Origin: Bacillus sp. SD075
Lineage (GTDB): Bacteria; Bacillota; Bacilli; Bacillales; DSM-1321
Assembly (NCBI RefSeq): GCF_017355165.1
Contig: NZ_JADILK010000001.1
Coordinates: 372,001 to 436,000 of the forward strand
Direction: 5' to 3'
Length of the DNA stretch: 64,000 bases
Shown here: positions 37,102 to 45,119 of the stretch, one piece after another
How positions within the stretch are numbered: the stretch's first letter is position 1
How the letters are laid out: each line of letters starts with the position of its first letter
Notes under the pieces: generated by a model
Told to the model about the DNA's origin: nothing
The model's input: only the letters and a program-made list of their open reading frames with translations
Databases searched by the model: none
Made by a program: the position numbers and the translations under genes

Positions 37102-38439
37102 ATGGCAACGGTCGCTTTCCATACATTAGGCTGTAAAGTGAATCATTATGAAACAGAGGCCATATGGCAATTATTCAAAACTGGGGGATATGATCGTGTT
37201 GAGTTTGAAAATACATCAGATGTATATGTCATCAACACATGCACAGTGACAAACACTGGCGATAAGAAAAGCCGTCAGGTCATCCGTCGTGCCATTCGTA
37301 AAAATCCGAATGCCGTCATAGCGGTAACCGGTTGTTACGCACAGACATCGCCGGCAGAAATCATGGCGATACCAGGTGTGGATATTGTTGTAGGAACACA
37401 AGACAGGGGTAAACTCCTTGATTACATCGAGCAATTCAAGGTTGAACGCGAACCAATCAATGCCGTAGGAAATATCATGAAAAACCGTGTCTACGAAGAG
37501 TTGGATGTGCCTGCTTTTACAGACCGTACACGCGCTTCACTTAAGATTCAGGAAGGGTGCAATAATTTCTGCACTTTCTGCATCATCCCTTGGGCTCGTG
37601 GCTTGATGCGTTCCCGTGATCCGAAAGAAGTCGTTCACCAGGCTGAACAGCTTGTCGAGGCAGGCTATAAAGAGCTAGTCCTCACCGGAATTCATACTGG
37701 CGGCTACGGAGACGATTTAAAAGACTATAATTTGGCAATGCTGCTGCGGGACCTCGAAAAAGTCGATGGGCTGAAGCGTATCCGAATATCATCCATTGAA
37801 GCCAGCCAAATTACAGATGAGATCATTGAAGTGCTGACGAATTCGAAAAAAGTGGTACGTCATTTGCATATACCAATCCAATCGGGTTCCGATACAGTCC
37901 TAAAACGGATGAGACGTAAATATACGATGGATTTCTTCGGGGATCGAATCGAAAAGTTGAAAATTGCACTTCCGGGTCTTGCTGTTACCTCTGATGTCAT
38001 CGTAGGTTTCCCAGGTGAAACCGAAGATGAATTCATGGAGACATATAACTTTATAGAAAAATATAAATTCTCCGAACTTCATGTTTTCCCTTATTCAAAA
38101 CGGACAGGGACTCCGGCTGCCCGCATGGGAGATCAAGTAGATGAAGAGGTCAAAAATGAACGTGTCCACCGCCTTATCACTTTGTCGGATCAGCTGGCAA
38201 AAGAGTATGCCTCCCGATTCGAGGGGGAAGTTCTTGAAGTCATTCCTGAAACGAAGTTGGAAAATGGCCTTTATGAGGGCTACTCCGATAATTACATGAA
38301 AGTCGTTTTCCCGGCTTCGGAAGAAATGGTCGGTGAAATCGTCAAAGTGAAAATTACAAAGTCTGGCTATCCATTTAGTGAAGGTCAGTTCGTGACGGTC
38401 GTGAAGGAATTTCCGTTGCAGCAAGCGTCCAATATCTAA
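37102..38439 (+). CDS. mtaB: tRNA t6A37 methylthiotransferase MtaB
   Basis: MtaB converts t6A37 to ms2t6A in ANN-decoding tRNAs. The UPF0004 domain has the three cysteines of the auxiliary cluster (HTLGCKVN, NTCTVT, GCYAQ). The radical SAM motif is CNNFCTFC (CxxxCxxC, about residues 153-160), and a C-terminal TRAM domain ends the protein. The length of 445 residues fits. It is the last gene of the dnaK cluster (yqeV in B. subtilis), with a terminator directly after the stop. Confidence 0.96.
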   Translation: MATVAFHTLGCKVNHYETEAIWQLFKTGGYDRVEFENTSDVYVINTCTVTNTGDKKSRQVIRRAIRKNPNAVIAVTGCYAQTSPAEIMAIPGVDIVVGTQDRGKLLDYIEQFKVEREPINAVGNIMKNRVYEELDVPAFTDRTRASLKIQEGCNNFCTFCIIPWARGLMRSRDPKEVVHQAEQLVEAGYKELVLTGIHTGGYGDDLKDYNLAMLLRDLEKVDGLKRIRISSIEASQITDEIIEVLTNSKKVVRHLHIPIQSGSDTVLKRMRRKYTMDFFGDRIEKLKIALPGLAVTSDVIVGFPGETEDEFMETYNFIEKYKFSELHVFPYSKRTGTPAARMGDQVDEEVKNERVHRLITLSDQLAKEYASRFEGEVLEVIPETKLENGLYEGYSDNYMKVVFPASEEMVGEIVKVKITKSGYPFSEGQFVTVVKEFPLQQASNI

Positions 38440-38469
38440 GGCAGCGGTAAATCGCTGTCTTTTTTTTTA
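38440..38469 (+). terminator. Terminator of the dnaK cluster
   Basis: GGCAGCG and CGCTGTC (one wobble) with loop GTAAAT, then eight Ts. Confidence 0.88.
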
Positions 38470-38597
38470 TCCTCTTTTAGGTGTGTTATCTTGGCACTTT
38501 CGGGTAAAGACTATATATATCGTCAAAGTGAATAAACTATGGTATCATGAGAGGTACGTACAACTAGGTATAGAATGTTTTTGAGGAGGATTTATTC

Positions 38598-39269
38598 ATG
38601 TCACAAAATGTAGCAGGTTTAATTGACCACACGTTATTAAAAGCAGATGCAACCAAGGAGCAAATAAAGGTATTATGCGAAGAAGCGAGAGAGTATAACT
38701 TTGCTTCCGTATGCGTAAACCCAACATGGGTGAAATATGCAAGCGAACTTTTGGAAGGTTCAGAAGTGAAAGTTTGTACGGTTATCGGCTTTCCTCTAGG
38801 TGCAAACACACCGGAAACCAAAGCTTTTGAAACGAAAGACGCCATCTCCAATGGCGCTCACGAAGTCGATATGGTGATCAATATCGGCGCATTGAAGGAC
38901 AAGGATGATGAGTTGGTAGAGCGGGATATTCGTGCCGTGGTAGCGGCATCCACAGGTAAGGCTCTTTCAAAAGTGATCATTGAAACTTCTTTACTGACTG
39001 ATGAAGAAAAAGTGCGTGCTTGTGAATTGGCCGTAAAAGCCGGAACGGATTATGTGAAAACATCAACTGGTTTTTCGACCGGCGGAGCAACTGTTGAAGA
39101 TATCACGCTAATGAGAAAAACGGTTGGCCCGGATATCGGTGTCAAAGCTTCAGGCGGGGTCCGCAACACGACCGATGCCCAGAATGTGATTGAAGCCGGT
39201 GCAACAAGAATTGGAGCGAGCGCAGGTGTCTCCATCGTAAAGGGCTTAACGGCTGATTCCGATTATTGA
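38598..39269 (+). CDS. deoC: Deoxyribose-phosphate aldolase
   Basis: DeoC splits 2-deoxyribose 5-phosphate into glyceraldehyde 3-phosphate and acetaldehyde. The Schiff-base lysine lies in [10 protein letters not shown] (about residues 152-161); the second active-site lysine is in GVKASGGVR, and the N-terminus has [11 protein letters not shown]. The length is 223 residues. ATG 38598 follows GAGGAGG, and an extended -10 (TGGTATCAT, 38540-38548) lies upstream, so it is transcribed alone. Its place between mtaB and rpsU differs from B. subtilis, where it heads the deoxynucleoside operon. Confidence 0.96.
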   Translation: MSQNVAGLIDHTLLKADATKEQIKVLCEEAREYNFASVCVNPTWVKYASELLEGSEVKVCTVIGFPLGANTPETKAFETKDAISNGAHEVDMVINIGALKDKDDELVERDIRAVVAASTGKALSKVIIETSLLTDEEKVRACELAVKAGTDYVKTSTGFSTGGATVEDITLMRKTVGPDIGVKASGGVRNTTDAQNVIEAGATRIGASAGVSIVKGLTADSDY

Positions 39270-39306
39270 TTTTGTAAGGGACCGTATAATAAGTCCATGA
39301 AATAAA

Positions 39307-39346
39307 ACAGGCGTAGAAAAATTATTTTTCTACGCCTGTTTTTTAT
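39307..39346 (+). terminator. Terminator of deoC
   Basis: AACAGGCGTAGAAAAA and TTTTTCTACGCCTGTT form a long perfect stem followed by Ts. Confidence 0.95.
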
Positions 39347-39354
39347 TACTTCCA

Positions 39355-39624
39355 TGGAAAAAGAGAACCCGTATCATTTTTGTACTTTTACTTGTCCTGG
39401 GTATCAACAGGAAGTTAATGTGCTTATATTAGAGAATGTTGATTCTCTTTTATCATTAACATCGCTTACGATGGGTGGTGAAATGGAGAAATTTTGGGTA
39501 TATAACTATAGTGGCAGTACCTTTTGTTTCTGCAATTTTGATATTAGCTGCCGTTATAGTGAGTGACTTGGACTTATTAAATCATAATATCATTATAAAA
39601 AGATTAACTAAAATCCCCCATTAA
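39355..39624 (+). pseudogene. Possible remnant of a small membrane protein gene
   Basis: One frame (phase of 39355) reads as hydrophobic, membrane-like sequence: RIIFVLLLVLGINR early, then VAVPFVSAILILAAVIV near the end, with two in-frame stops (about 39430 and 39457) and a final TAA at 39622-39624. From the internal GTG 39475 a 49-residue single-pass peptide would be intact, but there is no ribosome site. This occupies most of the otherwise empty 39347-39684 stretch. AT-rich chance sequence is an equally good explanation. Confidence 0.22.
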
Positions 39625-39684
39625 TCATGTATCCCTTTATATCTGCTCCAGCCGCCTACCATGTCTAATCTTCCACCGAAGCTG

Positions 39685-39711
39685 CCCTAAAAGAAAGCTC
39701 TAACGGCTTTC
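39685..39711 (-). terminator. Terminator of the Na/Pi transporter gene
   Basis: On the minus strand GAAAGC and GCTTTC flank CGTTAGA and are followed by TTTT. It is short but correctly placed just past the stop codon. Confidence 0.6.
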
Positions 39712-39721
39712 GGACAGCTCA

Positions 39722-40654
39722 TTATTTTTTTAAGTGTGGCCGATGGGCCAAAAGAATGAGGTTGGAAAATTGCCGGGCGAATGGCAAGACGGCCAAAGAA
39801 GTCAAGATATTGAAAATGACACTGGCGTGGGCGAGCTGTGTCCCCTTGTTTTCGGTGAAAAAGGCAGCGGTGCTTACCAGGATATCCACAAAAGGCAGGA
39901 ATGCGGCAACCCCGATGACGTTTAGCCAAATATGTGCATAGGCTGTGAAGGCAGCTTGTCTACCAGAACCGATGCTGGCCATGTATCCGGTGATGCAAGT
40001 ACCTATATTCGATCCGAGCATGATGATGATAGCTGAGGAGACGGACAACTCCCCATTCATCAAAAAGCTCATGGCTATCCCGATGGTTGCCGAACTGGAG
40101 TGTATGAGTGCTGTCAATAATATCCCTGCCAATAAGGCATAACCCATATGGTCCTCTATGTAATCGATGAGCGTTTGAATGGATGGATAAGCAGCAATCG
40201 GTGTCGAAAGCGTTTTAAAACCACTCATCGCCGTGAAGATGGCCGAGATTCCGATCAGGGACATCCCCATGCTTCTCGGTAATGCTTTTGGCATGAAGCA
40301 AAGGAAAGCGCCGCTTACGACACCGGGAATGATCCAACGATCCAAAGAGAAGGTCATGAACTCTGCAGTAAAGGTGGAGCCGATATTCGTTCCAAGAATA
40401 ATCCCGATTGTTTGTGGGAACGTTAAGCTTCCTGAGGAAACGAGGCCGACCGTCATGACCATGACCGCCGAACTGCTCTGCAGGATCCCCGTAAAGATGG
40501 TTCCGGCCATGAAGCCTTTCCAGGGTTTATCCGTAACCTTTGAAAGAAAAGTTTTTAATGCTGCACCGGACATATTGAACAGTCCGATTCGTAAAACTGA
40601 CATGCCTGCCAAAAATATCGCAATGAATAAAAGGAATAAAAATAGCTCATGCAT
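39722..40654 (-). CDS. yqeW: Na/Pi cotransporter family protein (YqeW)
   Basis: This 310-residue polytopic membrane protein of the NptA/PNaS family has the duplicated QSSS-type signature: LQSSSAVMVM (about residues 60-69) and IHSSSATIGI (about 165-174), one per inverted repeat. GTNIG also occurs twice, as GTNIGSTFTA and GSNIGTCITG. Such proteins import phosphate with sodium; the actual substrate here is inferred. ATG 40654 follows AAGGGGTGA on the minus strand. B. subtilis yqeW lies in the same neighbourhood. Confidence 0.9.
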   Translation of the reverse strand: MHELFLFLLFIAIFLAGMSVLRIGLFNMSGAALKTFLSKVTDKPWKGFMAGTIFTGILQSSSAVMVMTVGLVSSGSLTFPQTIGIILGTNIGSTFTAEFMTFSLDRWIIPGVVSGAFLCFMPKALPRSMGMSLIGISAIFTAMSGFKTLSTPIAAYPSIQTLIDYIEDHMGYALLAGILLTALIHSSSATIGIAMSFLMNGELSVSSAIIIMLGSNIGTCITGYMASIGSGRQAAFTAYAHIWLNVIGVAAFLPFVDILVSTAAFFTENKGTQLAHASVIFNILTSLAVLPFARQFSNLILLAHRPHLKK

Positions 40655-40791
40655 GACGTCACCCCTTAGTAAGCTTATGGTCCATTAACGGGAGACATGC
40701 TATAAATTGGATTTTCATGAGTTGAATGATCGTTGAGTGAAAAATTATGATAATAACATGATAATATTCAAAATAAGTTTGATTTTATTGG

Positions 40792-40820
40792 TTGACCTGC
40801 TAAAGATGATATATTATAAT
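40792..40820 (+). promoter_or_regulatory. Sigma-A promoter of rpsU-yqeY
   Basis: TTGACC (40792-40797), 17-base spacer, TATAAT (40815-40820). A palindrome ACATG-TATAA-CATGT (40829-40843) overlaps the expected transcription start. Confidence 0.85.
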
Positions 40821-40887
40821 TGTTTAGTACATGTATAACATGTTGACAACTTGAGTTAGTGTGTTGTTTTCGGAGGGAGGGAAAGAG

Positions 40888-41061
40888 ATGTCTAAAACCG
40901 TCGTTCGTAAAAACGAATCGCTTGAAGATGCTCTTCGTCGTTTCAAACGTACTGTATCTAAAGCAGGATCGCTTCAGGAAGCTAGGAAGCGTGAATTTTA
41001 TGAAAAACCAAGCGTAAAACGTAAGAAAAAGTCTGAAGCTGCAAGAAAACGTAAATTCTAA
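40888..41061 (+). CDS. rpsU: 30S ribosomal protein S21
   Basis: A 57-residue, strongly basic protein with the S21 signature ([17 protein letters not shown], then [20 protein letters not shown]). It belongs to the small ribosomal subunit and helps mRNA binding. ATG 40888 follows GGAGGGAAAGAG. It is cotranscribed with yqeY 14 bases downstream from a near-consensus promoter. The length equals the B. subtilis protein. Confidence 0.99.
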   Translation: MSKTVVRKNESLEDALRRFKRTVSKAGSLQEARKREFYEKPSVKRKKKSEAARKRKF

Positions 41062-41075
41062 GAGAGGGTGGAAAG

Positions 41076-41519
41076 ATGAGTCTTCTCGAGCGTTTAAATA
41101 ATGATATGAAACAAGCGATGAAGAACAAGGAAAAGGACAAACTATCTGTTATTCGGATGCTGAAAGCTTCTATTCAAAACGAAGCGCTGAAGCAGAGACA
41201 AGATTTAACAGATGATGAAGAATTGACAGTGCTCTCTCGCGAATTAAAACAACGCAAAGACTCCCTCCAGGAGTTTGAAAACGCAGGTCGTTCAGATCTC
41301 GTGGATAAAGTCCGCACCGAACTAGTATACGTAGAGGCATATATGCCTGAGCAACTTTCAGAAGAAGACATTTCTAAAATCGTTAAACAAACGATTTTAG
41401 AAGTCAATGCAACATCCAAAGCAGATATGGGCCGAGTTATGGGAGCTTTAATGCCTAAAGTTAAAGGTAAAGCGGATGGTTCTCTAGTAAACAAATTAGT
41501 ACAACAACATCTATCTTAA
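41076..41519 (+). CDS. yqeY: GatB/YqeY domain protein
   Basis: A 147-residue protein resembling the tRNA-binding tail domain of the amidotransferase subunit GatB. It has [15 protein letters not shown] (about residues 27-41), [11 protein letters not shown] and the C-terminal [18 protein letters not shown] role in tRNA or aminoacyl-tRNA metabolism is presumed but not proven. It follows rpsU as in other Bacillaceae and is closed by a terminator. ATG 41076 follows GAGAGGGTGG. Confidence 0.95.
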   Translation: MSLLERLNNDMKQAMKNKEKDKLSVIRMLKASIQNEALKQRQDLTDDEELTVLSRELKQRKDSLQEFENAGRSDLVDKVRTELVYVEAYMPEQLSEEDISKIVKQTILEVNATSKADMGRVMGALMPKVKGKADGSLVNKLVQQHLS

Positions 41520-41537
41520 ACTTAAAACTCGAAACCT

Positions 41538-41566
41538 AACCGCAGGCAAATTGCCTGTGGTTTTTG
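41538..41566 (+). terminator. Terminator of rpsU-yqeY
   Basis: AACCGCAGGC pairs with GCCTGTGGTT (one wobble), then TTTT. Confidence 0.9.
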
Positions 41567-41647
41567 TGTATTTCATGATTTTTATGCGTATATTATTCAA
41601 ATGAAGCCCAAGATAATAAAGGCACTTTTAATTTTATTTGCTTTTTT

Positions 41648-41673
41648 TGAAACCTTTTTCATATACATACGTA
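41648..41673 (+). promoter_or_regulatory. Sigma-W promoter of yqeZ-floA-yqfB
   Basis: TGAAAC (41648-41653), exactly 16 bases, CGTA (41670-41673): the consensus ECF sigma-W promoter. The B. subtilis yqeZ-floA-yqfB operon is a known sigma-W target. The 137-base leader contains a TTGCCTCA/TGAGGCAA hairpin (41754-41776). Confidence 0.92.
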
Positions 41674-41810
41674 ATAACTAAAGAACAGAGTAAAGGGGTG
41701 TTTCATCTGCTCCTTATTCGAATTTTAGTTGCGTGCTGAATTTACTGGTAGCTTTGCCTCATGAATAGTGAGGCAATTACCGCGTTTAATACGGGAAAGG
41801 GGGCGTTCCG

Positions 41811-43136
41811 TTGAAAATTTGGCGTTATTTATCTGTACTCTTATTTGGATTGCTGTTCACCATGTCTTCTTTCGGGGGATCGACGGTATCTGCAAACGAG
41901 AAGATCGTTTACCATGTACCAATTGAAGAAACGGTGGAAAAGGGACTCTCGGCCTTTTTGGAACGCGCGCTGACCACTGCTGAAGCAGCTGATGCAGATC
42001 TTGTCGTTTTCGAGGTGAATACCCCTGGAGGCGCTGTGGATGCAGCAGGGGAAATTGCAAAGTTACTGTCGGATTCACCAATCAAGACAGTTGCCTACGT
42101 CAATAACAGGGCTTTATCTGCAGGGGCATACATTTCTCTAAGTGCAGATGAGATCTATATGGTTCCGAGTGCCACCATGGGATCTGCGGCTGTGATTGAT
42201 TCAACAGGGAACGCTGCAGGTAAGAAAGCGCAATCTTATTGGTTAGCTGCCATGAAGACTGCTGCAGAACAAAATGGACGTGATCCCATATACGCCCAGG
42301 CTATGGCGGATGTCGACATCGATCTACCCGAATATGGAGCGGAAAAAGGAAAGTTGCTGACATTTACAGCTGAACAGGCAAAAAAGGCTGGATATAGTGA
42401 AGGCACAGTCTCTGGGAAAGCGGAGCTGTATAGTATACTTGGAGTCGAGGATGCTGATATTCGGTCAATCGAAGAAAGCTTTCCTGAGAAACTTGCCCGC
42501 TTTTTGACCAACCCGATCGTCGTTCCCATTTTATTAACGATAGCGGGAATCGGGATTGTGATGGAATTATTTTCACCTGGTTTTGGTATTCCGGGAGTCA
42601 TTGGAATCACCAGTCTTGTCTTATTCTTCTATGGTCATCTTGTCGCCGGTATCACCGGATACGAATCGTTAGCGATGTTCATCATTGGGGTCATTCTCGT
42701 ACTAGTTGAATTTTTTATCCCAGGGGGGATTATCGGGCTTCTCGGATTTACAGCGATAGTGGGAAGTCTGTTCCTCGCAACCGGAGATCCGGTACATATG
42801 ACGATATCCTTGCTAATTGCGGTCACCGTATCCATTTTGGTATTCATCCTACTTGTAAAGGTGTTTGGAAAACAGATGAAATTTTTCAGGAAAATGATAT
42901 TAACCGATGCAACAAAAACGGAACAAGGGTATGTCAGCAATCCTAATCGTTTGGATTTATTAGGTGTAGAAGGGAAGGCACTTACAGATTTGAGGCCTTC
43001 AGGTACAGCCTTGGTCAAAGAAGAAAGAGTGGATGTCGTGACCGAAGGAAGCTTTATTTCCAAAGGTTCGCCAATCACTATCGTTAAAGTTGAAGGATCA
43101 AGGGTAGTCGTCCGGGAAATTCCGGATTCAAATTAA
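41811..43136 (+). CDS. yqeZ: YqeZ, NfeD-family membrane-bound serine protease
   Basis: A long NfeD protein with a signal peptide (about residues 1-28). A ClpP-class serine protease domain follows, with NTPGGAVDAAGEIAKLL and the catalytic serine region NRALSAGAYISLSADEIYM and SATMGSAAVI. Four or five transmembrane segments (about 230-350) precede a C-terminal NfeD OB fold (about 375-441). The start is TTG 41811, seven bases after AAAGGGGG. These proteases pair with flotillin/stomatin proteins; floA is next, and a sigma-W promoter precedes, pointing to membrane-stress defence. Confidence 0.93.
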   Translation: MKIWRYLSVLLFGLLFTMSSFGGSTVSANEKIVYHVPIEETVEKGLSAFLERALTTAEAADADLVVFEVNTPGGAVDAAGEIAKLLSDSPIKTVAYVNNRALSAGAYISLSADEIYMVPSATMGSAAVIDSTGNAAGKKAQSYWLAAMKTAAEQNGRDPIYAQAMADVDIDLPEYGAEKGKLLTFTAEQAKKAGYSEGTVSGKAELYSILGVEDADIRSIEESFPEKLARFLTNPIVVPILLTIAGIGIVMELFSPGFGIPGVIGITSLVLFFYGHLVAGITGYESLAMFIIGVILVLVEFFIPGGIIGLLGFTAIVGSLFLATGDPVHMTISLLIAVTVSILVFILLVKVFGKQMKFFRKMILTDATKTEQGYVSNPNRLDLLGVEGKALTDLRPSGTALVKEERVDVVTEGSFISKGSPITIVKVEGSRVVVREIPDSN

Positions 43137-43168
43137 AATTAAGAGATATAGGAAGGATGAATCATTAA

Positions 43169-44176
43169 GTGATAACTTCAGGAACGATATTTATTGTACT
43201 GGCAGTGATTGCTGCCATCATCGTGTTGTCAGTGTTTTTCACATTCGTACCAGTAATGTTATGGATTTCCGCCTTAGCGGCAGGAGTCAAAATCAGTATT
43301 TTTACATTAGTCGGGATGAGGCTTCGCCGCGTTATACCGAGCAGGGTCGTCAATCCTCTTATCAAGGCGCATAAGGCTGGAATCAATGTTTCAACGAATC
43401 AATTGGAGAGCCATTACCTTGCAGGCGGTAATGTCGATCGAGTAGTGAACGCATTAATTGCTGCAGAACGTGCCAATATCGTGCTGCCTTTCGAACGGGG
43501 TGCAGCCATTGACCTTGCAGGCCGTGATGTACTGCAAGCCGTTCAAATGAGCGTTAACCCAAAAGTGATCGAAACTCCATTCATCTCTGGTGTAGCGATG
43601 AATGGTATAGAAGTGAAAGCGAAGGCAAGGATCACGGTCCGGGCCAATATTGAACGTCTGGTCGGTGGTGCCGGTGAAGAGACGATCATTGCCCGTGTAG
43701 GCGAAGGGATCGTATCGACGATCGGTGCTTCGAAAATGCATACGGATGTGCTGGAAAACCCCGATTTGATTTCAAGAACGGTATTATCGAAAGGGTTGGA
43801 TTCTGGAACGGCATTCGAAATTCTATCCATTGATATCGCTGAAGTGGATATCGGTAAAAATATCGGGGCCATATTACAGACGGACCAAGCTGAAGCCGAT
43901 AAGAAAATAGCACAGGCAAAGGCCGAAGAACGCCGGGCAATGGCTGTTGCGCTTGAACAGGAAATGGTTGCACGCGTTCAGGAAATGAGAGCGAAAGTTG
44001 TTCAATCCGAAGCGGAAGTTCCATTGGCCATGGCCGATGCACTGAAAAGCGGTAATCTTGGAGTGATGGATTATATGAATATCCAAAATATCACGGCCGA
44101 TACGGATATGCGAGGTTCCATTAGTAAAATATCCGAAAATCCAAAAGATAACAACAATAACAATAATAATAACTAG
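43169..44176 (+). CDS. floA: Flotillin-like protein FloA
   Basis: The N-terminal membrane hairpin (about residues 3-50) and the following PHB/SPFH region are nearly identical to B. subtilis FloA (YqfA), including [20 protein letters not shown] and [14 protein letters not shown] helical region with [20 protein letters not shown] follows. FloA organises membrane microdomains and fluidity. The start is GTG 43169, 335 residues. The C-terminal tail is unusual: after KD it ends in eight asparagines encoded by AAC/AAT repeats. It is coupled with yqeZ and yqfB. Confidence 0.96.
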   Translation: MITSGTIFIVLAVIAAIIVLSVFFTFVPVMLWISALAAGVKISIFTLVGMRLRRVIPSRVVNPLIKAHKAGINVSTNQLESHYLAGGNVDRVVNALIAAERANIVLPFERGAAIDLAGRDVLQAVQMSVNPKVIETPFISGVAMNGIEVKAKARITVRANIERLVGGAGEETIIARVGEGIVSTIGASKMHTDVLENPDLISRTVLSKGLDSGTAFEILSIDIAEVDIGKNIGAILQTDQAEADKKIAQAKAEERRAMAVALEQEMVARVQEMRAKVVQSEAEVPLAMADALKSGNLGVMDYMNIQNITADTDMRGSISKISENPKDNNNNNNNN

Positions 44177-44198
44177 ATCAGGGAAGGGAGGTCTTTAA

Positions 44199-44702
44199 AT
44201 GGGAGATTTTATTGATTTCTTTCTCAAGAACCCATTCCTTATCATTGTCTTGATCGGTATTTTAACGTCCATGTTAGGAAAGAAAAAGCAGCCTCAGCAA
44301 GGTGATGATCCAAATACGCCTCCGAAAAGGAAATGGCAGGAGGTCATGCGGGAGCTTCAAGGTGAAATGGCGCAAGGTAATCAACAGCAAAGTCCTGCCC
44401 CTGCTCCCGTAAGGAAAGTCGAACAGCAGGCAGCACAGGCTGTTGAAGTGATCGATGAGACGAAGAACGAAGCGAATAAAAGGATTGCTGAGCTTAGACG
44501 GCTTCAGCAGAAGTACGATCAAGAGCGTTTATATCAAAAAGCGAAGGCGGATCAAATTACATCAGCAATATCTGATAATGGCAGTCCGGTCTATCGCAAA
44601 GGACCTTCTTTTGGCAAAAAACAGCTGATTGATGGCATCATCATGTCAGAAGTGCTGGGCCCGCCAAGGGCGAAGCGAAGTCTTCAGCGGTCCAGAAGGT
44701 AA
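44199..44702 (+). CDS. yqfB: YqfB-like membrane-anchored protein
   Basis: The 167-residue protein has one N-terminal transmembrane segment (about residues 11-25, FLIIVLIGILTSML) and a long Gln/Glu/Lys-rich cytoplasmic or surface tail with coiled-coil tendency (IAELRRLQQKYDQERLYQKAK, in part). It occupies the place of B. subtilis yqfB, third gene of the sigma-W operon, though the family match is weak by eye. The function is unknown; an accessory role with FloA or YqeZ is inferred. ATG 44199 follows GGGAGGTC. Confidence 0.7.
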   Translation: MGDFIDFFLKNPFLIIVLIGILTSMLGKKKQPQQGDDPNTPPKRKWQEVMRELQGEMAQGNQQQSPAPAPVRKVEQQAAQAVEVIDETKNEANKRIAELRRLQQKYDQERLYQKAKADQITSAISDNGSPVYRKGPSFGKKQLIDGIIMSEVLGPPRAKRSLQRSRR

Positions 44703-44771
44703 TTCGGAATCCCTGACTTTTTTCAGTCCATCCTGAAAAAATAGACTTCCATTCCCTTATAATTTTGTGCT

Positions 44772-44819
44772 AGAACCCTCTTTCATTTCATACATTGAGA
44801 TGAAAGGGGGTTCTTTTTT
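44772..44819 (+). terminator. Terminator-type hairpin that contains the yqfC ribosome site
   Basis: An 18-base arm (44772-44789, AGAACCCTCTTTCATTTC) pairs with 44797-44814 through 16 Watson-Crick and two G-U pairs, loop ATACATT, then a T tract running directly into the yqfC ATG at 44820. The 3' arm includes AAAGGGGG, the only ribosome site for yqfC. It ends the sigma-W operon and would mask yqfC translation in readthrough RNA. Confidence 0.85.
44789..44796 (+). promoter_or_regulatory. Sigma-E-like -10 element for yqfC
   Basis: CATACATT fits the sigma-E -10 consensus (CATACAHT) and lies in the loop of the hairpin. The -35 region (about 44767-44774) is a poor match to the sigma-E consensus, so this is tentative. 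Confidence 0.35.
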
Positions 44820-45104
44820 ATGGCTCGCAATTGGGGAAAAAAAGTGAAACAGCTTATGACCAAAACAATGGACCTTCCGCAAGATGTCATGATGGACCTG
44901 CCGCGAATTACAATGATTGGACAATTACATATTTATATTGAAAACCATCGTGGCTTATTGGCTTTTACAGACAGCGAAGTGCGATTGATGCTGAAAAATG
45001 GGCAGTTGCTGATAAAGGGAAATGCCTTTGTCATAAAGACGATTTTGCCGGAAGAAATCATGCTCGAAGGCAAAATTGACAAGGTTTATTTTATCAATGA
45101 ATGA
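44820..45104 (+). CDS. yqfC: Sporulation protein YqfC
   Basis: A 94-residue YabP/YqfC family protein: basic N-terminus, then DVMMDLPRITMIGQLHIYIENHRG (in part) and GNAFVIKTILPEEIMLEGKI. In B. subtilis yqfC and yqfD are sporulation genes thought to be mother-cell expressed. The start ATG 44820 directly follows a T tract, and the ribosome site AAAGGGGG is buried in the terminator hairpin. yqfD starts 15 bases downstream. Confidence 0.9.
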   Translation: MARNWGKKVKQLMTKTMDLPQDVMMDLPRITMIGQLHIYIENHRGLLAFTDSEVRLMLKNGQLLIKGNAFVIKTILPEEIMLEGKIDKVYFINE

Positions 45105-45119
45105 TCCCGGGAGGTCTCC

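Noticed and set aside
40233-40688. 151-codon plus-strand ORF antisense to yqeW
   Set aside because: The minus-strand frame has the duplicated QSSS transporter signature and a good ribosome site; the plus-strand frame is a shadow.
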